Assembly (NCBI RefSeq): GCF_000758725.1
Contig: NZ_CP009428.1
Coordinates: forward strand, 1,364,001 to 1,428,000
Source: Paenibacillus odorifer
GTDB lineage: Bacteria > Bacillota > Bacilli > Paenibacillales > Paenibacillaceae
Direction: 5' to 3'
Length of the DNA stretch: 64,000 nucleotides
Shown here: one piece after another, positions 43,135 through 51,653 of the stretch
Layout of the letters: the number at the start of each line of letters is the position of its first letter
Numbering within the stretch: position 1 is the first letter of the stretch
Translations under genes and position numbers: made by a program
Notes under the pieces: model-generated
Told to the model about the DNA's origin: nothing
Databases searched by the model: none
What the model saw: only the letters and a program-made list of their open reading frames with translations

Positions 43135-44250
43135 CTATTCCAATAATTCGATGATACTCTGAGCACATTGTAACGGGTGATAGCGAGCGATTTCTTCAAG
43201 GTGGAGTTTGCGCTTGTTTTGCACATCCTCATAGTTGTTCAAGAGGCGCTCCATCCACATTTCTACAACCTCTAAAGATTCGATGGGTTCTCCGAAGCCG
43301 GCTGCAGTAAAGTAGCGGCAATTCTCCTCCTCCTGACCGGGAAGAGGGTGATGGAAGAGCATCGGAATACCCTTTGCCAGCCCTTCACTGCAAGTCATTC
43401 CACCCGGTTTTGTAACCAGCAGATCGGAGACCTCCATTAGCTTGTGGATTTCACGCGTAAAGCCGATTAAGGAAATATTAGGATGATTATAATGCGGGTC
43501 TTCTTTCATTTCCTTTAGCAGCAGCTCATTTTTGCCGAGACAGAAAACAATTTGAATCTTGTCACGCCATTCCGCCAGACAAGCATTTACCACTTGGTCG
43601 TTCATGATTCCCCAGCCGCCGCCCATGACTAGAACGGTTGGCATCTCCCGCAGATTGAATTGCTCTCGAATCTCCTGCTTTCCGGGATGCTTCCAAAAAT
43701 TAGGGTGTATTGGTATGCCTGTTACCTGAATTTTCGTGGCAGGAATATTTCGGCTGCGCAATTTGGATTTAACCTCAGGTGTTGAAACCAGATAAAGGTC
43801 TACCTCTGGGCTAATCCAGGTAGCATGCGCATCATAATCTGTTATAACGGTGACGAGCGGCACTTTTAAGGTAGGATCTAGTCTCTTTAGGCGGGATACT
43901 ACAGCACCTGGAATAAAATGAGTGCAGACAATTACGTCAGGTTTCAGTTGTCTCACAATATTTTTGGCATGCGTATAAAATATACGATGCAAGGCAAGCG
44001 TGGTAAGACGATTAAATGATTTCTGGTGACGGTAGACATAACCCATTAATTTTGGCTGTGTCGTTACCGTCTTTCGGTAAGCAGACAGAATAATAGGTGC
44101 CATCTTGGGGTTTAGAAAATTTCCAAGTTCTAGCACCTTCGTTTGTAAATTAGGCGATAATTGGCGCAGACTGCTCGACAACGCATAAGCTGCTTGTGTA
44201 TGTCCGGCGCCAAAACCTTCCGAGAGTATTAAGATTCTTTTTTTACGCAA
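43135..44250 (-). CDS. Diacylglycerol glucosyltransferase-like (UgtP/MGDG synthase family)
   Basis: 371 residues from TTG 44250, eight bases after AGGTG; TTG 44271 has no site. GT-B fold, GT28 family: N-terminal ILILSEGFGAGHTQAAYALS, then VVCTHFIPG; C-terminal donor site VMGGGWGIM and TKPGGMTCSEGLAKGIPM. Related proteins move glucose from UDP-glucose to diacylglycerol, making membrane glycolipids and the lipoteichoic-acid anchor. The exact acceptor is not certain. A PAP2 phosphatase gene lies 51 bp upstream on the same strand. Confidence 0.82.
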   Translation of the reverse strand: MRKKRILILSEGFGAGHTQAAYALSSSLRQLSPNLQTKVLELGNFLNPKMAPIILSAYRKTVTTQPKLMGYVYRHQKSFNRLTTLALHRIFYTHAKNIVRQLKPDVIVCTHFIPGAVVSRLKRLDPTLKVPLVTVITDYDAHATWISPEVDLYLVSTPEVKSKLRSRNIPATKIQVTGIPIHPNFWKHPGKQEIREQFNLREMPTVLVMGGGWGIMNDQVVNACLAEWRDKIQIVFCLGKNELLLKEMKEDPHYNHPNISLIGFTREIHKLMEVSDLLVTKPGGMTCSEGLAKGIPMLFHHPLPGQEEENCRYFTAAGFGEPIESLEVVEMWMERLLNNYEDVQNKRKLHLEEIARYHPLQCAQSIIELLE

Positions 44251-44301
44251 TGTTGATTCACCTATTCTCAAGGGTTTTCCCGGTTATTAACAATAAATGC
44301 T

Positions 44302-44829
44302 TCACATCCATAAGGCTATAGTACCAGCTGCTACGCAGGAACCGATCACTGCGCCAGCTATAACATCTGATGGATAATGCAATCCAAGATAAATACGAGA
44401 AAATCCGACAATACAAGCTAGCGGCAGCAGAATAACGGTCATAGCAGGAAACGCCAGCATATAAGGGACCGTAGAAGCAAAGATAGCTGTAGTATGACCA
44501 GATGGAAAAGAATGATCCTTTAATGGATTACGAAAAGTATTGGTTTCCGGTAACGCCAGATATGGACGCATTCGCGGGTACAGCTTTTTGGCGATAGCTA
44601 CGGGTATATGGCTGACAGCTAGTGCTGTCAAGGCTTGTAAACCTGTAGTTCTCCAAGGCTCAGGAGCTAATACCCATATCAGTATATTGATAACAATCGT
44701 GCTTGTAGCTCCACCCAAATGAGTAAGGTAAAAGAGCCAAAAGTTCAAAAAACGATTATGCATTCGTCCGTTGATCCACTTAAAAAGATGCCGCTCCCAG
44801 AGATGTAGTTTCATGAATAAATGTCTCAT
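44302..44829 (-). CDS. PAP2-family membrane phosphatase
   Basis: 175 residues with about five hydrophobic segments. All three acid-phosphatase motifs are present: KLYPRMRPYL (KX6RP), PSGHT, and SRIYLGLHYPSD (SRX5HX3D). Such enzymes dephosphorylate phosphatidic acid, phosphatidylglycerol phosphate or undecaprenyl diphosphate at the membrane. Pairing with a diacylglycerol glycosyltransferase-like gene would fit phosphatidate-to-diacylglycerol conversion; this is inference. GGAGGG precedes the ATG. Confidence 0.85.
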   Translation of the reverse strand: MRHLFMKLHLWERHLFKWINGRMHNRFLNFWLFYLTHLGGATSTIVINILIWVLAPEPWRTTGLQALTALAVSHIPVAIAKKLYPRMRPYLALPETNTFRNPLKDHSFPSGHTTAIFASTVPYMLAFPAMTVILLPLACIVGFSRIYLGLHYPSDVIAGAVIGSCVAAGTIALWM

Positions 44830-45234
44830 ATCTAATTCCCTCCGCTAGTCCGGTTACCGTTAACAGATGTTAATGCAGTAATCCGTTCTATAGCTTAGAT
44901 CTGTCTTAATCATACTTTTTAAAGGTAGTTCATTTCAAGGAAAAGCTCAGGTTTACTCGAAATTTGCCAGTTTTGACTTAGAGCACTATTACGCTTTACA
45001 ATGATTCAAGCAGACTAAACCTGTTTAAAAGGGTAAGAGATAAATAAGGATTCAAAAAAAGGAATCCATAGAATTCTTTTAAACAGCATATATAAAAATT
45101 GTGAAGTCTGCCGAGAATAAGAATACTCTTGGTCTATTGTTAAGGGATGCAACAAAAGGGTCAGAAAGAACGTCAAGCAAGCTAGAGAGAAAAAAAAGAA
45201 CACCAAGAGTGAAAAAAGGGGGCATCAAAAGGTC
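44830..45234. other. Divergent intergenic region, purine-rich on the right
   Basis: 405 bp. Contains ACTCTTGGT (from about 45123) and its inverted copy ACCAAGAGT (about 45201-45209), able to form a long-range stem in a leader for the gene at 45235. No coding frame or known RNA recognised. Confidence 0.4.
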
Positions 45235-46473
45235 ATGACAGACGCACTGTTTGTTACGCTCCAAGTGATCTTGGCAGCAATCGCAGTCTATCAGTTTACG
45301 TTTTCATTATTCGGGCTGCACAGGAAAAAGAAAAAGACGCAGTATAAGCCGGAAAAATCTTTTGCCGTACTTGTTGCCGCACATAACGAGGAAGAAGTTG
45401 TCGGCGCATTAATGGAGAATCTGAAGCAGCTTAATTATCCATCAGAACTGTACGATGTATTTGTAATTTGTGACAATTGTACAGATGGTACAGCTCGCAT
45501 CGTTAGAGAACACGGCATGAACGCTTGTGTCCGCACCAATGCAAATCTGAGAGGTAAAGGCTACGCAATAGAATGGATGCTTAAAGAGCTGTGGGCTATG
45601 CCGCGGCAATATGATGCTGTTGTCATGTTCGATGCCGATAACTTGGCGCATACTGAGTTCCTGATGGAGATGAATAATGATCTTTGTTCAGGTGCACGGG
45701 TAATCCAAGGTTATATCGATACCAAGAATCCAGAGGATTCCTGGATTACAGCTGCTTATGGTATTTCGTACTGGTATATTAACCGTTTGTGGCAACTTTC
45801 ACGCCATAATTTAAATATGGCTAACTTCCTTGGCGGAACCGGAATGTGTTTTGAGACCACACTTCTTAAAGAAATGGGCTGGGGAGCTACAAGTTTGGTC
45901 GAGGACTTGGAGTTTACGATGCGTAGTGCAGCACATGGTGTATATCCTAAGTTCAATTATGATGCAAAGGTATTTGATGAGAAGCCGTTAACCTTCAAGG
46001 CCTCCTCAAGACAGCGTCTGCGTTGGATGCAGGGGCACTTCACTGTTGCTCGCCGTTATTTTTTTCCATTGCTTTGGCAAAGTATTAAAGAACGCAGCTT
46101 AACGAAGTTTGACCTCGCGCTTTATGGAGCGAATGTATATATTGTATTGCTCACTTTTTTAATGACGGCGGTAATGTGGGTGGATATGGCGTTCTTTAAC
46201 GGACCGAATATCGCTAACATTTACGGCAGCTTGCCGATCTGGCTCAGCTTCCTAGCTATTGGCGCCAATCTGGTGACTTTTGGTATTGCGATGGCATTGG
46301 AGAAGGTTACGTTCAAGAAAGTATATGCTTATCTTGTATTCTTCCCGATCTACTTGATCTCGTGGTATCCGATTACGTTCTATGCGTTCTTCACGCAGAA
46401 CAATAAGCAATGGAGCCATACCAAGCATACTCGCGTAGTACGACTTGAAGAGGTACAAAGTAAGCAGGTATAA
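45235..46473 (+). CDS. Processive membrane glycosyltransferase, family 2
   Basis: 412 residues. One N-terminal membrane helix (5-28), a GT-A domain (about 45-290) with AAHNEEEVV, CDNCTDGT, MFDADN (DxD), SLVEDLEF (ED) and RQRLRWMQGH (QxxRW), then about three C-terminal helices. The D, DxD, ED, QxxRW set marks processive synthases of the cellulose/hyaluronan/N-acetylglucosamine polymer type. Polymer unknown; there are no accessory genes beside it. Confidence 0.85.
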   Translation: MTDALFVTLQVILAAIAVYQFTFSLFGLHRKKKKTQYKPEKSFAVLVAAHNEEEVVGALMENLKQLNYPSELYDVFVICDNCTDGTARIVREHGMNACVRTNANLRGKGYAIEWMLKELWAMPRQYDAVVMFDADNLAHTEFLMEMNNDLCSGARVIQGYIDTKNPEDSWITAAYGISYWYINRLWQLSRHNLNMANFLGGTGMCFETTLLKEMGWGATSLVEDLEFTMRSAAHGVYPKFNYDAKVFDEKPLTFKASSRQRLRWMQGHFTVARRYFFPLLWQSIKERSLTKFDLALYGANVYIVLLTFLMTAVMWVDMAFFNGPNIANIYGSLPIWLSFLAIGANLVTFGIAMALEKVTFKKVYAYLVFFPIYLISWYPITFYAFFTQNNKQWSHTKHTRVVRLEEVQSKQV

Positions 46474-46500
46474 AGTTCACGAAATTTCTGCATAAAAGGA

Positions 46501-46529
46501 TTGACACCCCAAATAGTGTGGTGTATAGT
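46501..46529 (+). promoter_or_regulatory. Sigma-A promoter of infC-rpmI-rplT
   Basis: Consensus TTGACA (46501-46506), 17-bp spacer and TATAGT (46524-46529). The transcript carries a leader of about 200 nt. Confidence 0.88.
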
Positions 46530-46535
46530 ATTCAA

Positions 46536-46690
46536 GTACGCAAATCATAGGGATTGCAAGAAGAAGCACCTGCTTCTCACCTGACTGGCATATTCGCCGG
46601 CTGGTTTTGATCTCAATGCTTTATGAATGTTAATGTTCATGAACGTTGATCAAACACGGGGTGTCGGGTGTTACCGGCACCCCTTTTTTA
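46536..46690 (+). promoter_or_regulatory. Ribosomal L20-type leader with attenuator
   Basis: The leader contains AGAAGCACCTGCTTCT, a possible stem TTTTGATC/GATCAAA (46605-46612/46648-46654), and a terminator just before infC. In Firmicutes this operon is controlled by L20 binding to its leader, which favours the terminator when L20 is in excess. Assignment rests on position and architecture. Confidence 0.7.
46658..46689 (+). terminator. Attenuator terminator of the infC operon
   Basis: GGGGTGTCGG-GTGTTA-CCGGCACCCC followed by six T, 50 bases before the infC start. Confidence 0.88.
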
Positions 46691-46738
46691 TGGAGTTACG
46701 TGAGAATAGTTGTTAAAAAGATCCGGAGGTGGAGAGTT

Positions 46739-47251
46739 ATCAGTAAGGAACATATGATCAATGATGAAATTCGGGCCAAAGAGGTACGGTTGGTTGGTGC
46801 GGAAGGTGAGCAAATCGGAATTAAACCGATCCGCGAAGCGCTGCAAATGGCGATCGATCTTAATCTGGATCTAGTCAATGTAGCACCACAGGCTAAGCCG
46901 CCGGTATGCCGCATCATGGATTACGGCAAGTTCCGTTATGAAACGCAGAAGAAAGAGAAGGAAGCGCGTAAAAACCAGAAGGTCGTTGATATCAAGGAAG
47001 TCTGGTTCCGTGCTAACATTGAGGAACATGATTATCAAACTAAGTTCCGCAATGTGATCAAGTTCTTGGGTGAGGGCGATAAAGTGAAGTGCTCCGTACG
47101 TTTCCGCGGACGTGAGATTACACACGCGAATATCGGCCAAAAAATCCTCGAACGAGTGAAGAACGAAGTGGCTGATATATCTGTTGTTGAGCGCCAGCCA
47201 AAGCTGGAAGGCCGCAGCATGATTATGATTTTGGCTCCTAAAGCTCAATAA
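46739..47251 (+). CDS. infC: Translation initiation factor IF-3
   Basis: 170 residues. The reading frame matches IF-3 from ISKEHMINDEIRAKEVRLVG to the C-terminal LEGRSMIMILAPK. No ATG, GTG or TTG occupies the family start; GGAGG is followed nine bases later by ATC AGT AAG, so the start codon is apparently ATC. IF-3 genes of E. coli and B. subtilis use ATT, which lets IF-3 repress its own translation by rejecting weak starts; ATC would act the same way. ATG 46757 would delete six conserved residues and has no site. Confidence 0.92.
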   Translation: MSKEHMINDEIRAKEVRLVGAEGEQIGIKPIREALQMAIDLNLDLVNVAPQAKPPVCRIMDYGKFRYETQKKEKEARKNQKVVDIKEVWFRANIEEHDYQTKFRNVIKFLGEGDKVKCSVRFRGREITHANIGQKILERVKNEVADISVVERQPKLEGRSMIMILAPKAQ

Positions 47252-47311
47252 ATCTGGAGTCACTTGCTTATCTGCAATTTGGCGCCGCATAATATTCAAG
47301 GAGGAAACACC

Positions 47312-47512
47312 ATGCCTAAGATGAAAACACACAGCAGCCTGAAAGGCCGCTTCAAAATTACCGGAACTGGTAAAGTAACACGTTACAAAGCTCACAAAAA
47401 CCACTTGCTGTCCCACAAATCTAAACGCGCTAAGCGCGTTCTGAACGGAAATCCAGTAATGGCCCCTGGGGATGTAAGACGTTTGAAACAAGGATTGGCT
47501 AACTTGAAATAG
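47312..47512 (+). CDS. rpmI: 50S ribosomal protein L35
   Basis: 66 residues, [20 protein letters not shown] at the start and a highly basic body, typical L35. ATG 47312 follows AAGGAGG. A longer in-frame reading from 47264 is not supported. It lies between infC and rplT as in most bacteria. Confidence 0.97.
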   Translation: MPKMKTHSSLKGRFKITGTGKVTRYKAHKNHLLSHKSKRAKRVLNGNPVMAPGDVRRLKQGLANLK

Positions 47513-47543
47513 TTTATTACACATTTTTGGGAGGTTTATTAAT

Positions 47544-47903
47544 ATGGCAAGAGTTAAGGGCGGATTTGTAGTTCGTCGTAAACATAAAAAAGTGTTGAAA
47601 TTGGCAAAAGGTTATTTCGGTTCTAAACACCGTATTTTTAAAACAGCTAAAGAACAAGTAATGAAATCGATGGTTTACGCTTACCGCGACCGTCGTCAAA
47701 CTAAACGTAACTTCCGCAGACTGTGGATCGTTCGTATTAATGCAGCAGCTCGTTTGAACGGTCTTTCTTACAGCAAGCTTGTATACGGCCTGAAATTGGC
47801 TGGTGTAGAAGTTAACCGTAAGATGCTGGCTGATCTGGCTGTGAATGATCTTAACGCATTCAACTCCTTGGCTGGTATTGCTAAAGAGAAAATCAACGCG
47901 TAA
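47544..47903 (+). CDS. rplT: 50S ribosomal protein L20
   Basis: 119 residues, the standard length, beginning [20 protein letters not shown]. The basic N-terminal arm and C-terminal globular domain match L20, which is also the presumed autoregulator of this operon through the leader at 46536-46690. GGGAGG precedes the ATG. Confidence 0.97.
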   Translation: MARVKGGFVVRRKHKKVLKLAKGYFGSKHRIFKTAKEQVMKSMVYAYRDRRQTKRNFRRLWIVRINAAARLNGLSYSKLVYGLKLAGVEVNRKMLADLAVNDLNAFNSLAGIAKEKINA

Positions 47904-47919
47904 GTGTTGTAATATAACC

Positions 47920-47962
47920 GAAAAGCACCGCCTGCGGGTTGCCCATGCAGCGGTGCTTTTTT
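47920..47962 (+). terminator. Intrinsic terminator of the infC operon
   Basis: GAAAAGCACCGC pairs with GCGGTGCTTTTTT, with an inner small hairpin. Confidence 0.9.
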
Positions 47963-48005
47963 GTGCGGTAAGATAGGTAGGAAGCAGCATTGGGTTTCCC
48001 TACAT

Positions 48006-48032
48006 AAAAGAAAAAGCTCTGCGGATGCAGAA
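48006..48032 (-). terminator. Weak terminator after the thioesterase
   Basis: Minus strand TTCTGC-ATCC-GCAGAG followed by CTTTTTCTTTT; the stem is short. Confidence 0.45.
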
Positions 48033-48575
48033 CTATTCCCAATACTTTATGGTATTTAATTGAGCAGCGAGCTTTTTGCTGATGTTGCGGCGTACTTTTC
48101 GCAGCTCGGAACGTTCATTAGCGGATTCATTGATCAGCTTCTCTTCGTCTGTCTCTGGGATAATAGCTGGAACCGGAGTAGGTGTGCCATCCTCTTCGAC
48201 TGCGACAAAGGTTAGAAATGAAGTGGCAGCGACAGCGCGCTCTCCAGTATATAGATTTTCTGAAATGATCTTTACAAACACCTCTATGCTTGTCCGTCCA
48301 GTCCAGGAGACGAAGGATTCAAAACATACGGAGTCAGTAGGCCGAATGGGTCTCAAGAAGTCTACAGAGTCTGTAGAGGCTGTGACGACGTTAGTTCGAC
48401 AATGGCGCATAGCTGAAATGGAGGCTACTTCATCGATGCCGCTCATAAGCTTGCCGCCGAATAATGTTTTGTGATTATTGACATCATTAGGGAAAACGCG
48501 TCCGGTTTTGAAGACACGGGATTCACGGCAATATTTGAAGGCCGGTGATGTTTGTGGATTTATTTCTTCGGTCAT
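48033..48575 (-). CDS. Acyl-CoA thioesterase, hotdog fold (YkhA/YciA-like)
   Basis: 180 residues from ATG 48575 with AAAGGAAG upstream. VFPNDVNNHKTLFGGKLMSGIDEVA carries the hotdog helix and the catalytic Asp/Asn region; STDSVDFLRPIRPTDSV is the second strand pair. The charged C-terminal helix (ESANERSELRKVRRNISKKL) is typical of this acyl-CoA hydrolase class. It cleaves acyl-CoA to free acid and CoA, presumably balancing CoA pools. Confidence 0.86.
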   Translation of the reverse strand: MTEEINPQTSPAFKYCRESRVFKTGRVFPNDVNNHKTLFGGKLMSGIDEVASISAMRHCRTNVVTASTDSVDFLRPIRPTDSVCFESFVSWTGRTSIEVFVKIISENLYTGERAVAATSFLTFVAVEEDGTPTPVPAIIPETDEEKLINESANERSELRKVRRNISKKLAAQLNTIKYWE

Positions 48576-48768
48576 GATCTGATAACTTCCTTTCAAGTGC
48601 AATTACTAAGGAATCATAATAATAGAAAACACTTAAGTGTGCAATAATATTTGTAATGTGTTGGAATACTATACAGAGTAAAATCAGGGTTTCTGACATT
48701 AACCAGACATAACTGTAACATGCTATGTCATGGAAAGCGGTTACTTGCTAAAAAGTGCAAATTATTAT

Positions 48769-48781
48769 TGACCTGAGGTCA
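48769..48781. promoter_or_regulatory. Perfect 13-bp palindrome, possible operator
   Basis: TGACCTGAGGTCA, upstream of the likely promoter (TGGATT at 48791, 17 bp, TATAAT at 48814) of the nucleoside importer gene. It is the only strong symmetric element in the gap; the binding protein is unknown. Confidence 0.45.
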
Positions 48782-48885
48782 TTTATGCACTGGATTTTAG
48801 ATTTTATTGCAGTTATAATTTGAACTAATGGAATGTCCAAGCAGAACACAGAAGACATCCAATATTTTAAGGGGGATTACATTCA

Positions 48886-49935
48886 ATGAAAAAAGGTTTA
48901 AAGCTATCTCTTGCAATGTTGCTGTCTCTTACAGTCGTTTTGACAGGCTGTGGAAACAACAATAACAACGCCGCTAAAGGTGAAACTAATGCAGGAACCA
49001 ATGCAGGAACAAACGCACCTAAATCCGATTTCAAATTTGGTATGGTTACTGACATTGGTGGCGTAAACGATAAATCGTTTAACCAATCCGCATGGGAAGC
49101 ATTGCAAGCTCTTGAAAAAGAAACAGGTAGTGGCGTTAAGTACTTGCAAAGTAAATCAAATGCTGACTATGAGCCAAACCTTAACTCCTTCGTTAAAGAT
49201 GGATACAACTTGACTTGGGGTATTGGTTTTGATCTTGGCGACGCAATTAAAAAAGTAGCTACTGAGAACCCAAATGCTAACTTGGCTATCATTGATAGCG
49301 TAGTTGAAGCTCCTAACGTAGCTTCCGTTACTTTCTCCGAAAATGAAGGTTCTTTCTTGGTTGGGGTGGTTGCTGGTCTGACTACAAAAACTAACAAAGT
49401 TGCATTCATCGGTGGTCTGGAAAGCCCTGTAATCAAACGTTTTGAAGCTGGCTTTAAAGCTGGTGTAGCAGCAGTTAACCCTTCAGCTAAAGTAACACCT
49501 ACTTATGCTGGTGGTTATGACAAACCAGACGTTGGTAAATCTCTTGCAGCTACATTGTATAACGACGGAAACGACATTATCTTCCCTGCTGCTGGACAAA
49601 CAGGAAATGGCGTATTCAACGAAGCTAAAGCTCGTAACAAAGCAGGCGGTTCTAAAGTATGGGTTATTGGTGTAGATAAAGACCAATCCATCGAGTTTGG
49701 TACTGACGTTACTTTGACTTCCATGATCAAACGTGTAGACGAAGCTGTTCTTAAAGTTTCTAAAGAAGTAATTGACGGTACGTTCAAGGGTGGTACTACA
49801 ACCGTTCTTGGTCTGAAAGATAATGGTGTAGGTATTTCTGATACTAAGGACAACGTTTCTGAAGAGATCCTGGCTAAAGTTGAAGAATACAAAAAACAAA
49901 TCATTGATGGAACAATCACTGTTCCTTCCGAGTAA
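48886..49935 (+). CDS. nupN: BMP-family nucleoside-binding lipoprotein
   Basis: 349 residues. Signal peptide with lipobox LTGC (about residues 19-22) and an Asn/Gly-rich linker, then the PnrA/BmpA/Med fold: FGMVTDIGGVNDKSFNQSAW, FIGGLESPVIKRFEAGFKAG and IFPAAGQTGNGVF. BMP proteins bind purine nucleosides. Gene order matches B. subtilis nupNOPQ (yufNOPQ), a guanosine importer. The ribosome site AAGGGGG is strong. A hairpin after the gene probably lets the binding protein be made in excess of the membrane parts. Confidence 0.88.
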   Translation: MKKGLKLSLAMLLSLTVVLTGCGNNNNNAAKGETNAGTNAGTNAPKSDFKFGMVTDIGGVNDKSFNQSAWEALQALEKETGSGVKYLQSKSNADYEPNLNSFVKDGYNLTWGIGFDLGDAIKKVATENPNANLAIIDSVVEAPNVASVTFSENEGSFLVGVVAGLTTKTNKVAFIGGLESPVIKRFEAGFKAGVAAVNPSAKVTPTYAGGYDKPDVGKSLAATLYNDGNDIIFPAAGQTGNGVFNEAKARNKAGGSKVWVIGVDKDQSIEFGTDVTLTSMIKRVDEAVLKVSKEVIDGTFKGGTTTVLGLKDNGVGISDTKDNVSEEILAKVEEYKKQIIDGTITVPSE

Positions 49936-49974
49936 TAGTTAGTCTCCATTTATTGCATTACAATAAGGATCAAA

Positions 49975-50010
49975 GAATAAGGCCGGTGTTGTGCTGGCCT
50001 TATTCCTTGT
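49975..50010 (+). terminator. Partial terminator between nupN and nupO
   Basis: GAATAAGGCCGG pairs with CTGGCCTTATTC, followed by CTTGTT rather than a full T-run. Such stems often stabilise the upstream message or allow limited read-through. A second hairpin, CCGCC/GGCGG, follows at about 50047-50064. Confidence 0.65.
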
Positions 50011-50114
50011 TAAAGCACTGGTTATGATATGAGGAACATAGATATACCGCCTTACAAAGGGCGGTACATCCGTGTCTATAAGGTAGTTATATATTCTGTG
50101 ATGAGGGTGATTCC

Positions 50115-51653
50115 ATGAGTGCTGCGGCTCCTGTCGTAGAGTTGAAGCAAATCACAAAACGCTTTCCCGGTATTGTTGCTAACGATTCCATTAGCTTGAC
50201 GCTTAAAAAGGGTGAAATTCTTGCATTGCTTGGTGAGAATGGTGCAGGCAAGTCCACTTTAATGAATATTGTATTTGGATTGTATCAACCGGATGAAGGC
50301 AGTATTGAAATCGACGGGAAACCGGTTATTATTGATAACCCCAATAAAGCTATTGAGCTTGGTATTGGTATGGTTCATCAGCATTTCAAGCTTGTGGAGC
50401 CTTTTACGGTGACCGAGAATATTGTTCTTGGGATGGAGCCGAAAAAAGGTCTTAAAATTGACTATAAATCCGCTGCGGAACAGGTTCGGAAGCTATCGGA
50501 GCAATATGGCCTGCAAGTGAATCCAAATGCCGTTATTCATGACATTTCGGTAGGTATGCAGCAAAGGGTAGAGATTATGAAGACCCTGTACCGTGGAGCG
50601 GATATTCTCATATTTGATGAGCCGACCGCAGTACTTACGCCTCAAGAAATTACGGAACTCATGGCGATTATGAAGCGGCTTGTTGCAGAGGGAAAATCCA
50701 TTATTTTGATCACGCATAAGCTTAAAGAAATCATGCAAATATCTGATCGGGTCACCATTATTAGACGTGGGAAAGTAATTGATACTGTGAATACCGCAGA
50801 GACTAACCCTAATGAGCTAGCTGAAAAAATGGTTGGGCGTGGCGTAACTTTCAAAGTGGACAAGAAAGCTCCTGAGGTTGGTCAATCTGTACTCAAACTG
50901 AAGGATGTCAGCAGTAAGAGTAAAGACGGGGTCTCCGTACTGGATGGTCTTAGCTTTGAAGTTAAAGCAGGGGAAATTCTCGGGATTGCTGGCGTAGATG
51001 GCAATGGACAAAGTGAGTTGATCCAGGCCATTACAGGTCTGCGCAAAATTGATTCGGGTTCGATTACCGTGTCTGGCAATGAAATTGCTAATTTATCACC
51101 GCGGAAGGTTTCAGAGATGAATGTCTCTCATATTCCTGAGGACCGCCACAAGCATGGGTTAGTGCTTGATTTCACCATGAGTGAGAATATGGTTTTGGAA
51201 ACTTATTATAAGAGTCCTTACAACAAAAATGGCTTTTTGCAAAATGATGTCATTGATAAGTACGCAGCGAAGCTTATAGAGCAATTTGATGTACGTACAC
51301 CTTCAATAGAGACCAAAGCCCGTTCTTTATCCGGCGGAAATCAACAGAAAGCGATTATTGCGCGGGAAATAGATAAAAATCCGACATTGTTAATTGCCGC
51401 ACAACCTACACGCGGTCTAGATGTTGGGGCTATCGAATTTGTTCAGAAGCAACTCATAGCTCAGCGTGATCAAGGAAAGGCTGTTCTACTTATTTCCTTT
51501 GAATTGGACGAGATTATGAACGTCTCTGACAGAATCGCTGTTATCTATGAAGGGAAAATTGTCGGTGAAGTGTTCCCGCAAGATACGAATGATCAGGAAC
51601 TGGGTCTTATGATGGCAGGCAGCTTGCAGCGGGGAGGTAAGGCAGTTGAATAA
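50115..51653 (+). CDS. nupO: Nucleoside ABC importer ATPase (two ABC domains)
   Basis: 512 residues, tandem ABC domains. Domain 1 is complete: Walker A GENGAGKST, signature SVGMQQR, Walker B LIFDEPTAVLTP. Domain 2 has a degenerate Walker A (GVDGNGQSE, lacking Lys) but a good LSGGNQQK and QPTRGLDVGA, as usual for sugar/nucleoside-type double ATPases. It energizes the permeases that follow. Confidence 0.9.
   Translation: MSAAAPVVELKQITKRFPGIVANDSISLTLKKGEILALLGENGAGKSTLMNIVFGLYQPDEGSIEIDGKPVIIDNPNKAIELGIGMVHQHFKLVEPFTVTENIVLGMEPKKGLKIDYKSAAEQVRKLSEQYGLQVNPNAVIHDISVGMQQRVEIMKTLYRGADILIFDEPTAVLTPQEITELMAIMKRLVAEGKSIILITHKLKEIMQISDRVTIIRRGKVIDTVNTAETNPNELAEKMVGRGVTFKVDKKAPEVGQSVLKLKDVSSKSKDGVSVLDGLSFEVKAGEILGIAGVDGNGQSELIQAITGLRKIDSGSITVSGNEIANLSPRKVSEMNVSHIPEDRHKHGLVLDFTMSENMVLETYYKSPYNKNGFLQNDVIDKYAAKLIEQFDVRTPSIETKARSLSGGNQQKAIIAREIDKNPTLLIAAQPTRGLDVGAIEFVQKQLIAQRDQGKAVLLISFELDEIMNVSDRIAVIYEGKIVGEVFPQDTNDQELGLMMAGSLQRGGKAVE

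Noticed and set aside
46646..46738. infC starting at ATG 46646
   Set aside because: The start lies inside the leader before the attenuator terminator; 31 extra residues do not resemble IF-3, and GGAGG sits before ATC 46739.
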